A stretch of 64,000 nucleotides of DNA from an uncultured Erythrobacter sp. (GCA_947498065.1 CANMIS010000001.1:124001-188000); one strand, 5' to 3'; shown: positions 18,014-29,606, counted from the stretch's first letter. Made by a program: numbers and translations. Notes: a model not told the origin generated them from the sequence alone.

Positions 18014-18912
18014 TGATAGGCCTTGCTGGACAGGTTTTCGCGGATTTCACTAAGGCGCTCAGCTGCCTGGATAATCGTCGGCCCGGCACAATAAAGTAGC
18101 TTTGGATCAAAGGCTTCCACCTGAGTTCTGGTAAGCTCTTTTAGCAATGGATGCGTCTGCCCCGCGCTGTTTCCCGCGACCAGAACCAGCTGTGGCGGAT
18201 CGGACAGCAAACCCTCCAAAGAGACATAGTCCGCTTGGCCAAAGCCCCGCGCCGCGCTGTGATTGGAAAAGCCGGTCTCGCGCATCAGATGGCTGACTAA
18301 AGTCGCCTCACCCGGCACGATTTGCCCTGGCTGCCACAGAACCGCAGTGGCCGCGTCAAAGCCGGTCGGAGGCGCAGCATCAGCGAGCGCGAGCTTGATT
18401 TTCGCGATCAGCTCTTCGCCGCGCTGGGGATGCCCGGTCAGCTCAGCAAGCCGCGTGATCTGCGCAAAGCTCTGCTCCGGGTCAGAGGCGATGCCAAACG
18501 GCTCAATCAGAAAGCCCAGATCGGTGAGCGCGGCTCGGCTCGGCGGCGCAATAAACTCGCTCGCCAGCACCATATCGGGATTAAGTGCTGCAACCTCCTC
18601 CACCGTCCCGCCGGTAACCGCATACTCGCGCGCTTGGGCTGGATCAATCGAGCTGGAGTTTGGATCAAGGCTGTAATGCGACAGCGCCAGGATTTGCTCC
18701 GGGTCAGCGACCTCGATCAGGATTGCATCGACACATGGATTTAGGCTTACAAAAGAGGGGTTTGCGCTCGCCAGCTCGGGCATATTCAATGGGCCGTTTG
18801 AGCCATCATCCGAGGGGGCTTCAGGCGCGCTGCAGGCGGCAGCAAGAGCGAGCAATGCCGCCGCTGACCAAGCCTTTCCTGCGGTCACAAGGACCTGCGC
18901 ATTCCCACCCAA
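18010..18912 (-). CDS. Periplasmic substrate-binding lipoprotein of the importer
   Basis: A BtuF/FhuD-like helical-backbone metal-receptor protein of about 300 residues. A signal peptide with lipobox LAAAC anchors it to the membrane, followed by NPCVDAILIEVADPEQILAL and DMVLASEF typical of the family. The substrate (haem, ferric siderophore or cobalamin) is not predictable; I saw no cobalamin riboswitch upstream. TTG 18912 has an AAGGA 8 bases before it; GTG 18888 would give a tidier signal peptide and is the alternative. Confidence 0.85.
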   Translation of the reverse strand: MGGNAQVLVTAGKAWSAAALLALAAACSAPEAPSDDGSNGPLNMPELASANPSFVSLNPCVDAILIEVADPEQILALSHYSLDPNSSSIDPAQAREYAVTGGTVEEVAALNPDMVLASEFIAPPSRAALTDLGFLIEPFGIASDPEQSFAQITRLAELTGHPQRGEELIAKIKLALADAAPPTGFDAATAVLWQPGQIVPGEATLVSHLMRETGFSNHSAARGFGQADYVSLEGLLSDPPQLVLVAGNSAGQTHPLLKELTRTQVEAFDPKLLYCAGPTIIQAAERLSEIRENLSSKAYQ

Positions 18913-19001
18913 GATTCTGATCCTTATCCCTCTTTTGCAATGGGATAGGCGGCTCTACGCATGGCTGCAAGATGCGCTGCTAACTCCATCCCAAGCGGCG
19001 A

Positions 19002-19017
19002 GTTAATCCGGATTAAC
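19002..19017. promoter_or_regulatory. Perfect 16-bp palindrome between importer operon and SleB gene
   Basis: GTTAATCCGGATTAAC lies in the 184-base divergent region, 90 bases from the importer start and 80 from the hydrolase start. Its symmetry suggests a dimeric regulator site. The spacing TTAA-N6-TTAA does not match a CtrA box (N7). Confidence 0.5.
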
Positions 19018-19096
19018 AATGTGTTCGGTTTCGGGACGGTGGATTTCCTCAGATCGCTAATTCCGCCCGCGCGCCCTAAATCCAGCACCGCGCATC

Positions 19097-20323
19097 ATGT
19101 GGACCCTATTTAAATCCTCTGACCGGCAAAAGCCGATTTGCTTGCCGGACCGCTCCGGCGGTGAACCGCCCTTGCCCGCGCCCAAATTGCCAATGAAGCG
19201 CCGCCTGATGGTGCTGGTCGCGGCGATTGCCGTGCCGGCCATGGCGGCCCCCGGCGACTTTGGCGCGATTGCTGGCGATGCGCCGGGCGATGGCAGCGAC
19301 CCGCCCTACATCGCCTATGAAAATGTGCCGGTAATGCCGTTTGAGACGCCCGGCGGCAGCTTCCCCGGCTCTGCGTTCTACTATCTCGCCGATCCGCCCA
19401 GTGAGGCATTGGTCGCCTTGCCCAGCACCGATCCGCTCGACATGAGCGCGGATGGCCGCGAACTTGGCGAGCTGATCAATGTCGGTCCCGCCGCCAGCCC
19501 ATTTGCGAGCTTCGCTGGCGGCGCCAGCCAATCGCGCGCGCAAACCTGCCTGGCACAAGCCATCTATTACGAGGCCGCTAGCGAGAGCGAAGCGGGCCAA
19601 CGCGCGGTGGCCCAAGTGGTTCTAAACCGTTTGGCCCACACCAGCTGGCCCGCCAGCGTATGCGGCGTTGTGTTCGAAGGCTCTCAGCGCTCGACCGGCT
19701 GCCAGTTCTCCTTCACCTGCGATGGCAGCATGCGCCGCACGCCCAGCGCGAATGGCATGGCCCGCGCCCGCCGGATCGCGTCAGAGGCGCTTTCTGGCAG
19801 CGTCTATGCCCCAATCGGCCACGCAACCCATTACCACACGCTTTGGGTCAATCCTTACTGGGCAAGCTCGCTCGATCACGTCGGAACCATCGGCGCGCAC
19901 CGTTTCTACAAAAACCGCGGAAGTGCAGGAAAGAAAAGCGCTTTCACACAAAGCTACGCTGGCTATGAGCCGGGCGTAAGCGCCTCTGGAGCCGCTCCAA
20001 GCGCACCGAGCACCGCCCCGCGCATTGAGCCAGCAGCAGTAAGCGCGGTGCCTGCATCACGCGGCGGAACACGCGCAACCTTTACACCTGGTCGCTCGGC
20101 CAACGCCGCAGCAAATGCTAAGCCCTCCACACCTGATGCCGCGCTGGCGGATCAGGACCTGCGCGGCGCGGGGCAAGTGAAAGCGCCCTATTCCAACGCG
20201 GGCCAATGGAAAGACAGCGCAGGCGCTGCTCTGGCCGCACAAGAGGCGGAACGTTTGGCCGCAGAGCGTATCGGCATTTCGGCAGAAGCTATTGAGGCTG
20301 CCCCGCAAACCTCGACCAAATAA
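19097..20323 (+). CDS. SleB-type cell wall hydrolase
   Basis: A 408-residue protein with a Hydrolase_2/SleB catalytic domain at about 145-275: CLAQAIYYEAASESEAGQRA with the catalytic Glu, VVLNR, then ATHYHTLWVNPYWA. SleB-like lytic enzymes cleave peptidoglycan. A hydrophobic segment (LMVLVAAIAVPAMAAP) about 35 residues in suggests export, although the N-terminal extension before it is long. The C-terminal 130 residues are Ala/Ser/Pro-rich, low complexity and probably unstructured. ATG 19097 is used; a start at the internal MKRRLMVLV (about 19193) would give a classical signal peptide. Confidence 0.85.
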   Translation: MWTLFKSSDRQKPICLPDRSGGEPPLPAPKLPMKRRLMVLVAAIAVPAMAAPGDFGAIAGDAPGDGSDPPYIAYENVPVMPFETPGGSFPGSAFYYLADPPSEALVALPSTDPLDMSADGRELGELINVGPAASPFASFAGGASQSRAQTCLAQAIYYEAASESEAGQRAVAQVVLNRLAHTSWPASVCGVVFEGSQRSTGCQFSFTCDGSMRRTPSANGMARARRIASEALSGSVYAPIGHATHYHTLWVNPYWASSLDHVGTIGAHRFYKNRGSAGKKSAFTQSYAGYEPGVSASGAAPSAPSTAPRIEPAAVSAVPASRGGTRATFTPGRSANAAANAKPSTPDAALADQDLRGAGQVKAPYSNAGQWKDSAGAALAAQEAERLAAERIGISAEAIEAAPQTSTK

Positions 20324-20520
20324 CGGCTTTTGCGCGGCCAATTGCGCGCGCTCTGCCTGCGCAATTTCATTTCACCTATGCGCAAGTTAACACGCCGGAA
20401 ACCTTATCTTCACACGCAGCTTTAGCGCCTTCGCCCCTAGAGCAGTCCTCGTGATCAAACTTGAAGCGTGCCGGGATCGACAGCGCGCCGACGAGTGCCA
20501 ACAGGACGGAATTTGCCCGA

Positions 20521-20859
20521 ATGACCATTCATTTCGCCGCAGCACGCACCCCCAATTGTTCGCCCGTTGCCCGCGCTTTGGCGCGCAGCGAGCGCACAGC
20601 TGCACCTGCCAATGACAACGGAAATCAGGCTCCGGGCGAAGAGATCTTCAAAGCTTCGCTGCGCCATTTTGCCGAGCACGGTCTGGGCGCTGCACGCGCC
20701 GCGCGGGCTCAAGCGCAAGAGGCTTTTTTCGCTGGTGATCGTCAGGCCTATGATTGGTGGCTGAGCATCACGCGCACGCTGGATCGCCGCCTCGCGGCGG
20801 AGCTCGACCAGCAGGAGATTACGCCATCTGGCGTTTCAGAGCTCAATCCCGCCTCCTAA
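20521..20859 (+). CDS. Small conserved-looking hypothetical protein
   Basis: A 112-residue soluble protein. Residues 45-100 form an amphipathic helical region (FKASLRHFAEHGLGAARAAR, then AFFAGDRQAYDWWLSITRTLD). The ATG at 20521 follows AGGACGGA at 11-base spacing. No known domain is recognised. It precedes the GGDEF-EAL gene by 72 bases on the same strand. Confidence 0.6.
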   Translation: MTIHFAAARTPNCSPVARALARSERTAAPANDNGNQAPGEEIFKASLRHFAEHGLGAARAARAQAQEAFFAGDRQAYDWWLSITRTLDRRLAAELDQQEITPSGVSELNPAS

Positions 20860-20931
20860 ACCACTGCATTCACGCGATTTATTTTTGGTAAGCAGAGTGT
20901 TAACCTCGCCTTGACCAATTTGGGCTAGCCC

Positions 20932-22914
20932 ATGCGTATGTCAGGCAAGATTAGCCCTCTTTCCAAAATCCGCCACGCCATGCGCGTGCAAGAAAGCTCG
21001 GACACTCTGTCTGAGCGCGTTCGGCGGACGCTGGTTAAGACGCTCTACACCCAGCCTGCCAGCCTAGCGATTGGCGCGATCAACGGCATCGCCTGTACGG
21101 CGGTGGCCGCATGGGTTGCGGATCTCAAAATCCTCTACATCGGCTGCGCGGTCCTGACCGTGATCGCGATTGCCCGTGTGGTTGCCGCCCTCGGCCTGTC
21201 CGCCGACGAGAACGGCGCCAGCACGCGTAGCCTAGAGCTGATCTACGAAATCGGCGCGTTCAGCTACGCCTTTACCATCGGCCTCATCGCCTCGCTCACG
21301 ATCTGGTTTGAGGCCAGCGCTGAGGTTGAGGTGCTGATGGTGGCCAATGCGCTGTGTTACGGCGTAGGTATCTGCGCCCGAAATGCGGGCCGACCCACTA
21401 TTGCATTGGGGCAATTGGCGCTGGTTTGCGCGCCAATCATGGCCGTATCGCTACACGCTGGCACGCTCGCCTTCCTCGCCCTGTTCATCAACATCTGCCT
21501 GCTGATCCCGGCGATGATGTCGATCACATTCAACGTTTTCAAGGTTCTGCGCGATTCCATCGCTGCGGCCGAAACAAGCGCAAAGCTTGCCGACAAGATG
21601 CAAGTCCTTGCCCGCACCGATGTGGTGACAGGTCTCGCCAACCGTGCCGGGCTCAACCACGCGATGGTTGAAACCATGATGACGGTGAATGAGGACACCC
21701 GGCTCGCGCTGTTTTGGGTCGATCTCGACCGCTTCAAGGAAGTGAACGACCTGCTCGGCCACCCAATCGGGGACCGGGTTTTGACCGAGGTCGCCAGCCG
21801 CCTACGCGAAGTATCGCCTGACATGGCCACCGTATCGCGCTTTGGCGGGGATGAGTTCATCGTTTTCTGCCCGGTCGACAGCCGTTTGGATGCAGAACGG
21901 CTTGCCAGCGAGATTCACGCAGAGATCATGCGCCCCGTGCGCGTTGATGGCGACCGCCTCGAAGTGCGCGCCTCGGTGGGTGTTGCCCTGCTGCCAGATG
22001 ATGGCGCGGATGCGGACAGCCTGATGCAATGCGCTGACCTGGCCCTGTATCATGCGAAAGTGCGCGGCCGCTCGCAGACGCAATTCTTTGATCAATCCAT
22101 GACCCGCGACCTTGTGCGCCGACGGGAAATTGAAGACGAGCTGCGCACCGCGCTGCAACGCGATGAGCTGTCGATCTTCTACCAGCCGATCATTGATTTG
22201 GAGACCGGCAAAATCCGCGCGTTTGAGGCTCTGATCCGCTGGTTCCACCCGGAAAAGGGCGAGCTACGCCCCGACGAATTCATCCCAGTGGCCGAAGAAA
22301 CCGGGGTCATCGTCACCCTTGGCAATTGGATCACGGCACAAGCCGCACGCACCGCCGCTCAGTGGCCAGAAGACATTTCTCTGGCCGTGAACCTGTCGCC
22401 ATTGCAAATCCGTGCACCTGGCGCGGCATTGGCGATCCGCAACGCTCTGCGTGAGGCTGGCCTTGATCCGGCGCGGCTAGAGCTGGAAGTGACCGAGAGC
22501 CTGTTTATCGAAGACAATCACGCCACCGGCAATTTCATCCAGGAATTGTCGTCAATTGGCGTCCGCTTTGCTCTCGATGACTTCGGCACGGGCTATTCCT
22601 CGCTTGGCTATATCAACACCTTCCCGTTCAAGAAAATTAAGGTCGATCGCAGCTTCGTCTCTGGCCCCGATGTCGGGAAGAAGAGCGATGCGATTATCCG
22701 GGCTGTTGCCGAAATGGGTTCAACCCTGGGAATGGACATCGTGGCCGAGGGTCTTGAGACCATTGAACAGGTCCAGGCCGTGCGCGCCGCTGGGTGTAAT
22801 ATGGGCCAAGGCTTCTATTTCAGCCGCGCCGTGCCCGACTATCTCGCCGCCATGCTGCTGGAGCAAGAGCGCGAGGGCGAAACGCCGCTCGCAGGCAAAC
22901 GCATCACCGGCTAG
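20932..22914 (+). CDS. GGDEF-EAL membrane protein (cyclic di-GMP turnover)
   Basis: A 660-residue protein. About five or six N-terminal membrane helices (residues 50-210) are followed by a GGDEF domain (motif FGGDEF, 305-309) and an EAL domain (EAL at 432-434, with DDFGTGYSSL, VDRSF and AEGLET all intact). Both diguanylate cyclase and phosphodiesterase activities look possible. The allosteric I-site RxxD before GGDEF is absent. A TTAA-N7-TTGA sequence at 20900-20914 is a weak CtrA-like half match in the promoter region. Confidence 0.95.
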   Translation: MRMSGKISPLSKIRHAMRVQESSDTLSERVRRTLVKTLYTQPASLAIGAINGIACTAVAAWVADLKILYIGCAVLTVIAIARVVAALGLSADENGASTRSLELIYEIGAFSYAFTIGLIASLTIWFEASAEVEVLMVANALCYGVGICARNAGRPTIALGQLALVCAPIMAVSLHAGTLAFLALFINICLLIPAMMSITFNVFKVLRDSIAAAETSAKLADKMQVLARTDVVTGLANRAGLNHAMVETMMTVNEDTRLALFWVDLDRFKEVNDLLGHPIGDRVLTEVASRLREVSPDMATVSRFGGDEFIVFCPVDSRLDAERLASEIHAEIMRPVRVDGDRLEVRASVGVALLPDDGADADSLMQCADLALYHAKVRGRSQTQFFDQSMTRDLVRRREIEDELRTALQRDELSIFYQPIIDLETGKIRAFEALIRWFHPEKGELRPDEFIPVAEETGVIVTLGNWITAQAARTAAQWPEDISLAVNLSPLQIRAPGAALAIRNALREAGLDPARLELEVTESLFIEDNHATGNFIQELSSIGVRFALDDFGTGYSSLGYINTFPFKKIKVDRSFVSGPDVGKKSDAIIRAVAEMGSTLGMDIVAEGLETIEQVQAVRAAGCNMGQGFYFSRAVPDYLAAMLLEQEREGETPLAGKRITG

Positions 22915-23079
22915 CCCGAGCCGCGAACGCTGCGCCGAACAGGCGGTGTTCACTACGCCCTTTCCCTGAGAGACAGCTGATCGCACAGCGACTAGCGCTG
23001 CGATTTGTATTCAACCGCTCATCCCATGCGATTTAGACACAGATCCACCACCGCAAAAGCGCGCAAGCCTCACTGGCCA

Positions 23080-23108
23080 TTGACACCTTATCGCTACTGC
23101 GAACTATT
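23080..23108 (+). promoter_or_regulatory. Promoter of the mdh-TCA cluster
   Basis: A -35 TTGACA at 23080-23085 and a -10 ACTATT at 23103-23108 with a 17-base spacer, about 170 bases before mdh. A palindrome (about 23103-23121; arms AACTATTT and AAATAGTT) overlaps the -10, so a regulator may bind there. The rest of 22915-23282 shows no gene. Confidence 0.55.
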
Positions 23109-23121
23109 TGCGAAAATAGTT
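23103..23121. promoter_or_regulatory. Palindrome overlapping the mdh -10 element
   Basis: The arms AACTATTT and AAATAGTT flank a GCG centre, extended on both sides by GCG...CGC-like bases. The position on the -10 fits a repressor operator; the regulator is unknown. Confidence 0.4.
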
Positions 23122-23240
23122 GCGACATCAAGGCCTTTGCCGGTTGCAATCCCCTATCCGCAGGCTTAATCCATCTTGCGAAACGCAGATGCATCAGCTG
23201 CTCGGGACGGTCGCTGCGCATCACATATGCAACACCTTAG

Positions 23241-24245
<1,005 letters not shown>

Positions 24246-24356
24246 CGCGCTGATGCGCCTACTTCGTCTCTCCTCACCAGCCTCTACAGCGACCGCTGCA
24301 GCGGCGACCTTTGGCGCTACGCGTTTGGCTTTGACTGCTCAAAAGGGAGCGCGGGC

Positions 24357-24659
24357 ATGATGGAATTTGACGACTTGGGGATCACCCTTTTCATGCTCGG
24401 CTTTGCCGCTGCACCGATCGTGCTCGGGCTGGTTATTCTGCGCTCAATGAATGCAAAGTCGGCATTGATTGCGATCGCTGCGGTGCTTGTCTTATCGATA
24501 GCCGGTTTGGCCGTCGTTGGTCTGGGCCCGCACGCGTTCATCCTGATCCCGCTCGTCCCAATGTGGGCTGGGTGCATCGTTAGCATGATCATCTCCACTA
24601 TCGTGCTTGTTCGCACGCGGATGAAGGCCAATTCGGCAGAGGCAGGCGACACCCCATGA
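24357..24659 (+). CDS. Small three-helix membrane protein
   Basis: A 100-residue protein with three hydrophobic helices and no cleavable signal. A good GGGAG ribosome-binding site precedes ATG 24357; ATG 24360 is equally possible. The stop overlaps the next start (ATGA at 24656-24659). It lies between mdh and sucD, where sucC is found in many alphaproteobacteria. Function unknown. Confidence 0.65.
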   Translation: MMEFDDLGITLFMLGFAAAPIVLGLVILRSMNAKSALIAIAAVLVLSIAGLAVVGLGPHAFILIPLVPMWAGCIVSMIISTIVLVRTRMKANSAEAGDTP

Positions 24660-25816
24660 AGCGCGCCCTTCTCCCTTTGATCGCGCTCGCAGCGGCAGCA
24701 CCGGCGGTTGCGCATCTCGGCCATGCGGACACCGCGCCGAGCGACGATGCCTACCCAATCGTGGCGGTGGTATCCGGCGTTCAATCGGCTTGCGGCAATC
24801 TGGTGTCCTGGCAACAAACGACCGAGGCTCTCTCTACCGCCGGGTTTACCCCAGTTGAGCTGTCGGAAGACGCACTCTTGGCGCAAGTTGTAGACCGCAA
24901 TGACGGCTTCGACCTGCCGCTTGAAAACCGCAAGACCGCCTATTTCACGGGCAATCTTGGCGGCGAGTCAGTACGGATCGAGGCGGTTGAAGGCACACAT
25001 TCGTCAGGTAAGCGCTATGCCTATTGTCGCTTGCATGACATTGGCGAAACACGCGAATTTTCGACTAGCTCACTGAGTGCGTTCAAAGGACGCCCGGCCG
25101 ACAATGTGGACGCACCCAAAAACAGCGCCTCCACTTGGAGAGACGAAAACGGCGGGATCAGCACCGGTCTTGCGGCACGGCTGTTCCCCGCCGTTACGGA
25201 AGACACTCAGCAATCGCCATCCGTGCTTCGAGTAGATATAACAAGGTTTGGCGATGCCGAAATTGCCACCGTCGATAACTCATACCCGGCGCTCGAAGTG
25301 CTCAATGCCTTTCGCGAAGGATGCGGTTCGGTTGAGAACCAAGCGGCGACCGCTGCCTCGCTAACCGCAGCGGATTGGCAAGAGGGCACTGCATTCATTC
25401 CAACGCAGCTCGTTATGTTTCTGACCTTCGCTCAGGAAACTGGCGGGGCGGCAGTTACCGAGGCAGGCGGCACCATGAGCGACATGCAGGTCTTCAAAAA
25501 GACCATCGCTGGCGAAGAGCTTTACGTGGTCTTGTCCGAGGTGGAGGCTGACGGCACACGTGTCAGCGCCTGCCGCCTGTTCGATATGGGCGAAACACGC
25601 CCGATCCCGCCAGAGACGGTAGCCGAATGGCTAGACCGCGAGCCGACCAAAATCATCGATCAGGCCGGCGTCCAAATCACCGATTGGGAGCCAGGCACGC
25701 AAGCTGCCCATGACAGCTTCCAAGTGTTCTTCATTCCGCCAGACAGCCAATTGGCGGACATTTTCAAATTCGATGGCGTAGCCCTCAAATCAGATACCGT
25801 AGGAGTTGTAGAATAA
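24656..25816 (+). CDS. Secreted protein with internal duplication
   Basis: A 386-residue exported protein with a signal peptide ([13 protein letters not shown]). Two halves are similar: [13 protein letters not shown] and [13 protein letters not shown], each after a region with a conserved Cys (SACGNL, REGCGS) and a basic segment. The duplicated domain is not recognised. It is coupled to the upstream membrane protein (ATGA) and to sucD (TAATG), so it is probably co-transcribed with the TCA genes although its envelope location does not suggest a metabolic role. Confidence 0.7.
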   Translation: MKRALLPLIALAAAAPAVAHLGHADTAPSDDAYPIVAVVSGVQSACGNLVSWQQTTEALSTAGFTPVELSEDALLAQVVDRNDGFDLPLENRKTAYFTGNLGGESVRIEAVEGTHSSGKRYAYCRLHDIGETREFSTSSLSAFKGRPADNVDAPKNSASTWRDENGGISTGLAARLFPAVTEDTQQSPSVLRVDITRFGDAEIATVDNSYPALEVLNAFREGCGSVENQAATAASLTAADWQEGTAFIPTQLVMFLTFAQETGGAAVTEAGGTMSDMQVFKKTIAGEELYVVLSEVEADGTRVSACRLFDMGETRPIPPETVAEWLDREPTKIIDQAGVQITDWEPGTQAAHDSFQVFFIPPDSQLADIFKFDGVALKSDTVGVVE

Positions 25817-26706
25817 TGTCCATCCTAGTCGACAAAAATACGCGAGTGATCACTCAAGGCATGACCGGGGACACCGGCACGTTCCACACCCAACAGGCGC
25901 TGGATTACGGCACGCAAATGGTTGCGGGCGTTACGCCTGGCAAAGGCGGCACGACGCATATCGGCCTGCCCAATTTCAACACCGTGCGGGAGGCGAAGGC
26001 TGAAACCGGCGCGACCGCATCGTGCATCTATGTGCCGCCGCCCTTCGCTGGCGACGCCATTTGCGAGGCGATTGACGCCGAGGTTGAGCTGATCATTGCC
26101 ATCACCGAAGGCATTCCGGTGCTCGACATGGTGCGGGTGAAGGCTGCGCTTGAAGGCTCCAAATCGCGCCTGGTCGGCCCGAACTGCCCCGGTGTTCTGA
26201 CCCCGGGTGAATGCAAGATCGGCATTATGCCGGGCAGCATTTTCCAAAAGGGCAGCGTTGGCGTGGTCTCACGCTCTGGCACGCTCACTTACGAAGCCGT
26301 GCACCAGACCACGATGGTTGGCCTGGGCCAGACCACGGCTGTCGGCATTGGCGGCGACCCGGTCAATGGCACCAACTTTATCGACGTGCTCGACCTGTTC
26401 CTGGACGATGAAGAAACCAAGTCGATTATCATGATCGGCGAGATCGGTGGCAGCGCAGAAGAAGAAGCCGCTGAATTCCTCAAAGCAGAAGCCGCCAAGG
26501 GCCGCAGCAAGCCAACCGTCGGCTTTATCGCTGGTCGCACGGCGCCTCCGGGACGCCGCATGGGCCACGCCGGCGCGATTGTGTCTGGCGGCAAAGGCGG
26601 CGCGGATGACAAGATCGCCGCGATGGAAGCCGCAGGCATCCGCGTATCGCCTTCCCCATCTGAGCTGGGCACCACTTTGGATGCAATGCTCAAGGAAATG
26701 GCCTGA
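25816..26706 (+). CDS. sucD: Succinyl-CoA ligase alpha subunit
   Basis: SucD, 296 residues, which carries the phosphohistidine that transfers phosphate in the succinyl-CoA/succinate reaction. CoA-binding [14 protein letters not shown], the region [16 protein letters not shown] and the active-site His in [10 protein letters not shown] are present. The start overlaps the previous stop by one base. The beta subunit gene sucC, normally next to it, is not in this window. Confidence 0.97.
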   Translation: MSILVDKNTRVITQGMTGDTGTFHTQQALDYGTQMVAGVTPGKGGTTHIGLPNFNTVREAKAETGATASCIYVPPPFAGDAICEAIDAEVELIIAITEGIPVLDMVRVKAALEGSKSRLVGPNCPGVLTPGECKIGIMPGSIFQKGSVGVVSRSGTLTYEAVHQTTMVGLGQTTAVGIGGDPVNGTNFIDVLDLFLDDEETKSIIMIGEIGGSAEEEAAEFLKAEAAKGRSKPTVGFIAGRTAPPGRRMGHAGAIVSGGKGGADDKIAAMEAAGIRVSPSPSELGTTLDAMLKEMA

Positions 26707-26726
26707 GCTTTACTTTAATGAGCTGA

Positions 26727-26746
26727 GTCCCCGCGCAGGCGGGGAC
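26727..26746. repeat. Short hairpin repeat between sucD and sucA
   Basis: GTCCCCGC-GCAG-GCGGGGAC is of the same type as hairpins at 58523-58583. It may modulate RNA stability between the two genes. Confidence 0.6.
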
Positions 26747-26774
26747 CTATCTCTCCTCCCCACGGGATAGTCCG

Positions 26775-29606
26775 ATGAATCAAGAGACCCCAAATTTCGT
26801 CCCCGAGATGATCGATCAGGAAGGGCCGCAGCCCGGCCCGTCCTGGGGCAATGCGCGCTGGCCGCTGAGCGGCGGCGAGGATGCCGATGATCTGACGCAG
26901 GCGCTTGACCCGACGGTCATGAAGCTGGCGGTTGAAAAGGCCGCAAAGAAGGTTGGCAAGGCGCTGGATCCAGCGGCGATTGAAGAGGCGGCGAGCCTTT
27001 CGATTGCGGCCATGACTTTGGTGCGGCTTTACCGGGTGCGCGGGCATATGGCGGCGGATCTTGATCCGCTGGGCCTCTCGCACCGCGATGTGCCAGCTGA
27101 CCTCACGCTCGAATTCCACGGCCTTGCGAGCAAGGAAGACGCTCAGGTCTATGTTGGCGGCGTGCTCGGTCTGGAGTGGACCAGCGTGCGCGAGCTCTAC
27201 AACACCTTGCGCGCGACCTATTGCGGCAAGGTGGGCCTGGAATACATGCACATCGCCGACACCGAAGAGCGGCGGTTCTTGCAGGACAAGTTTGAGAGCC
27301 CCGGCGAGACGATCCAGTTCACGCCAGAGGGCAAGCGCGCCATCCTGGCCGCGGTGGTTCGCGGCGAGCAATATGAAGCGTTCCTCGGCAAGAAATACGT
27401 CGGCACCAAACGCTTTGGCCTAGACGGCGGCGAGAGCATGATCCCGGCCCTGGAGGCAGTGATCAAGCATGGCGGCAGTTCCGGCGTGCGCGAGATCATT
27501 TACGGCATGGCACACCGCGGTCGGCTTAATGTGCTCGCGAACGTTATGGCCAAGCCTTACAAGGTCATCTTTCACGAGTTCTCCGGCGGCTCTGCCAACC
27601 CTGAGGATGTTGGCGGCTCTGGCGATGTGAAATACCACCTCGGCACCAGCACCGACCGCAGCTTTGATGGGATCGACGTGCACATGTCGCTGGTCCCCAA
27701 CCCATCGCACCTTGAAACGGTCAATCCGGTTGTGCTTGGCAAGGTCCGCGCGCAGCAGGCGATCCGCGATGATCTGGACAAGAAGGATCAGGTTCTCCCT
27801 GTCCTTATCCACGGCGATGCGGCGTTCGCTGGGCAAGGCGTGGTGTGGGAAAGCCTTAGCCTGTCAGGCGTGAACGGCTATGACACGGGCGGCTGTCTCC
27901 ACTTTATCATCAACAACCAAATCGGCTTTACAACGTCGCCGCGCTTTGCGCGCAGCTCGCCCTATCCATCGGATGTGGCGAAGGGCGTGATGGCGCCGAT
28001 CCTGCACGTAAACGGCGACGATCCAGAGGCCGTGACCTTCGCGTGCAAGCTGGCGGTGGAATATCGTCAGACCTTTAAACGCGACGTTGTGATCGACATG
28101 TGGTGCTATCGCCGGTTCGGCCATAATGAAGGCGATGAGCCGAAGTTCACGCAGCCGCTAATGTATGATGCGATCCGCACTCACCCGAAAGTCAGCGCGA
28201 TTTATGCTGAGCGGTTGAGCGAGCAAGGCGTGATCGAGGCGGATACCTTAAAGCAGTTGCAGGACGAATTTGTCGCCGAGCTCGATGAGGAATTTGAGGC
28301 CTCGAAGAGCTATAAGCCCAATGAGGCGGATTGGTTTGCGGGCCGTTGGGCCGGTCTCAACAAGCCGGTTGATCCCGAATCCGCGCGGCGCAACGTTGAA
28401 ACCGCAATTGAGCCCAAGCAATTCGACAGCCTTGGCCGGATCCTTACCGAGGTTCCGGACGATCTCGACATTCACAAGACCTTGGGCCGCGTGCTCAAGG
28501 CCAAAGGCGAAATGTTCAGCACCGGTGAAGGCTTTGATTGGGCCACCGCAGAGGCGCTCGCCTTTGGCAGCCTGGTAATGGGCGGATACGGCGTGCGCCT
28601 TTCGGGTCAGGATTCCGGGCGCGGCACCTTTAGCCAGCGTCACGCGGTGTGGGTCGATCAAAAGACCGAGCGCAAATACATCCCGCTCACCACTCTGCCG
28701 CATGGCAAATTCGAGGTGTATGACAGCACCTTGTCCGAATACGGCGTGCTCGGGTTTGAATATGGTTTTGCCATGGCTGACCCGAAATCACTGGTCCTGT
28801 GGGAGGCGCAATTTGGCGATTTTGCCAATGGCGCGCAGATCATGATCGATCAGTATATCGTCAGCGGTGAGGCCAAATGGCTGCGCGCCAACGGTCTCGT
28901 TATGCTGCTGCCGCATGGATATGAGGGCCAGGGTCCAGAGCATAGCTCCGCCCGGCTCGAACGCTTCCTGCAATTGTGCGCGAACGACAATATCCAGGTT
29001 TGCAACATCACCACGCCGGCGAACTATTTCCACGTTCTGCGCCGCCAAATGCTGCGTCCGTTCCGCAAGCCGATGGTGATTATGACGCCAAAGAGCCTGC
29101 TAAGGCATCCGATGGCAAAGAGCCCGCGCGAGGAATTCCTTGGCGATCACCACTTCATGCGGATCAAGTCGGACACGACCAAGATTGACGACAAGAAGGT
29201 CAAGCGTCTGGTCCTGTGTTCCGGCAAGGTCGCCTATGACCTGATCGAGGCGCGTGACAAGGCGAAGATCAAAGATGTGTCGATCGTCCGCGTTGAGCAG
29301 CTCTATCCTTTCCCTGGTGATCCGCTGGCCGTGCGGCTTAAGCGGATGACGAACCTTGAAGAGGTCGTCTGGTGCCAGGAAGAGCCCAAGAACAATGGCG
29401 CATGGCTGTTCGTCGATAATCAGATCGAGGGATCGCTGAGCGCGGCCGGCCATGATGGCATGCGGCCAATCTATGCCGGGCGTGACGCCTCCGCGTCGCC
29501 AGCCACTGGCCTTGCCAAACGGCACGCCGAGCAGCAAGAAGCGCTGATCGCAGATGCGCTCGGCCTTTCGAATTCATCCAGTAAATCCAGCAAGAAAAAG
29601 GCCTAA
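26775..29606 (+). CDS. sucA: 2-oxoglutarate dehydrogenase E1
   Basis: E1 subunit of 2-oxoglutarate dehydrogenase, 943 residues, thiamine-diphosphate dependent. Recognisable are the region [13 protein letters not shown], the thiamine-diphosphate site [14 protein letters not shown] with NNQIGFTT, and the C-terminal [20 protein letters not shown]. It decarboxylates 2-oxoglutarate and passes the succinyl group to the lipoyl arm of SucB. It is followed by sucB after 10 bases. The start at 26775 follows a short spacer with a hairpin. Confidence 0.98.
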   Translation: MNQETPNFVPEMIDQEGPQPGPSWGNARWPLSGGEDADDLTQALDPTVMKLAVEKAAKKVGKALDPAAIEEAASLSIAAMTLVRLYRVRGHMAADLDPLGLSHRDVPADLTLEFHGLASKEDAQVYVGGVLGLEWTSVRELYNTLRATYCGKVGLEYMHIADTEERRFLQDKFESPGETIQFTPEGKRAILAAVVRGEQYEAFLGKKYVGTKRFGLDGGESMIPALEAVIKHGGSSGVREIIYGMAHRGRLNVLANVMAKPYKVIFHEFSGGSANPEDVGGSGDVKYHLGTSTDRSFDGIDVHMSLVPNPSHLETVNPVVLGKVRAQQAIRDDLDKKDQVLPVLIHGDAAFAGQGVVWESLSLSGVNGYDTGGCLHFIINNQIGFTTSPRFARSSPYPSDVAKGVMAPILHVNGDDPEAVTFACKLAVEYRQTFKRDVVIDMWCYRRFGHNEGDEPKFTQPLMYDAIRTHPKVSAIYAERLSEQGVIEADTLKQLQDEFVAELDEEFEASKSYKPNEADWFAGRWAGLNKPVDPESARRNVETAIEPKQFDSLGRILTEVPDDLDIHKTLGRVLKAKGEMFSTGEGFDWATAEALAFGSLVMGGYGVRLSGQDSGRGTFSQRHAVWVDQKTERKYIPLTTLPHGKFEVYDSTLSEYGVLGFEYGFAMADPKSLVLWEAQFGDFANGAQIMIDQYIVSGEAKWLRANGLVMLLPHGYEGQGPEHSSARLERFLQLCANDNIQVCNITTPANYFHVLRRQMLRPFRKPMVIMTPKSLLRHPMAKSPREEFLGDHHFMRIKSDTTKIDDKKVKRLVLCSGKVAYDLIEARDKAKIKDVSIVRVEQLYPFPGDPLAVRLKRMTNLEEVVWCQEEPKNNGAWLFVDNQIEGSLSAAGHDGMRPIYAGRDASASPATGLAKRHAEQQEALIADALGLSNSSSKSSKKKA

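Noticed and set aside
18913..19096. Cobalamin riboswitch upstream of the importer operon
   Set aside because: No B12-box sequence or matching folded core was seen in the 184-base divergent spacer.
20900..20914. CtrA box before the GGDEF-EAL gene
   Set aside because: TTAACCTCGCCTTGA matches TTAA-N7-TTAA with one mismatch; too weak to claim.
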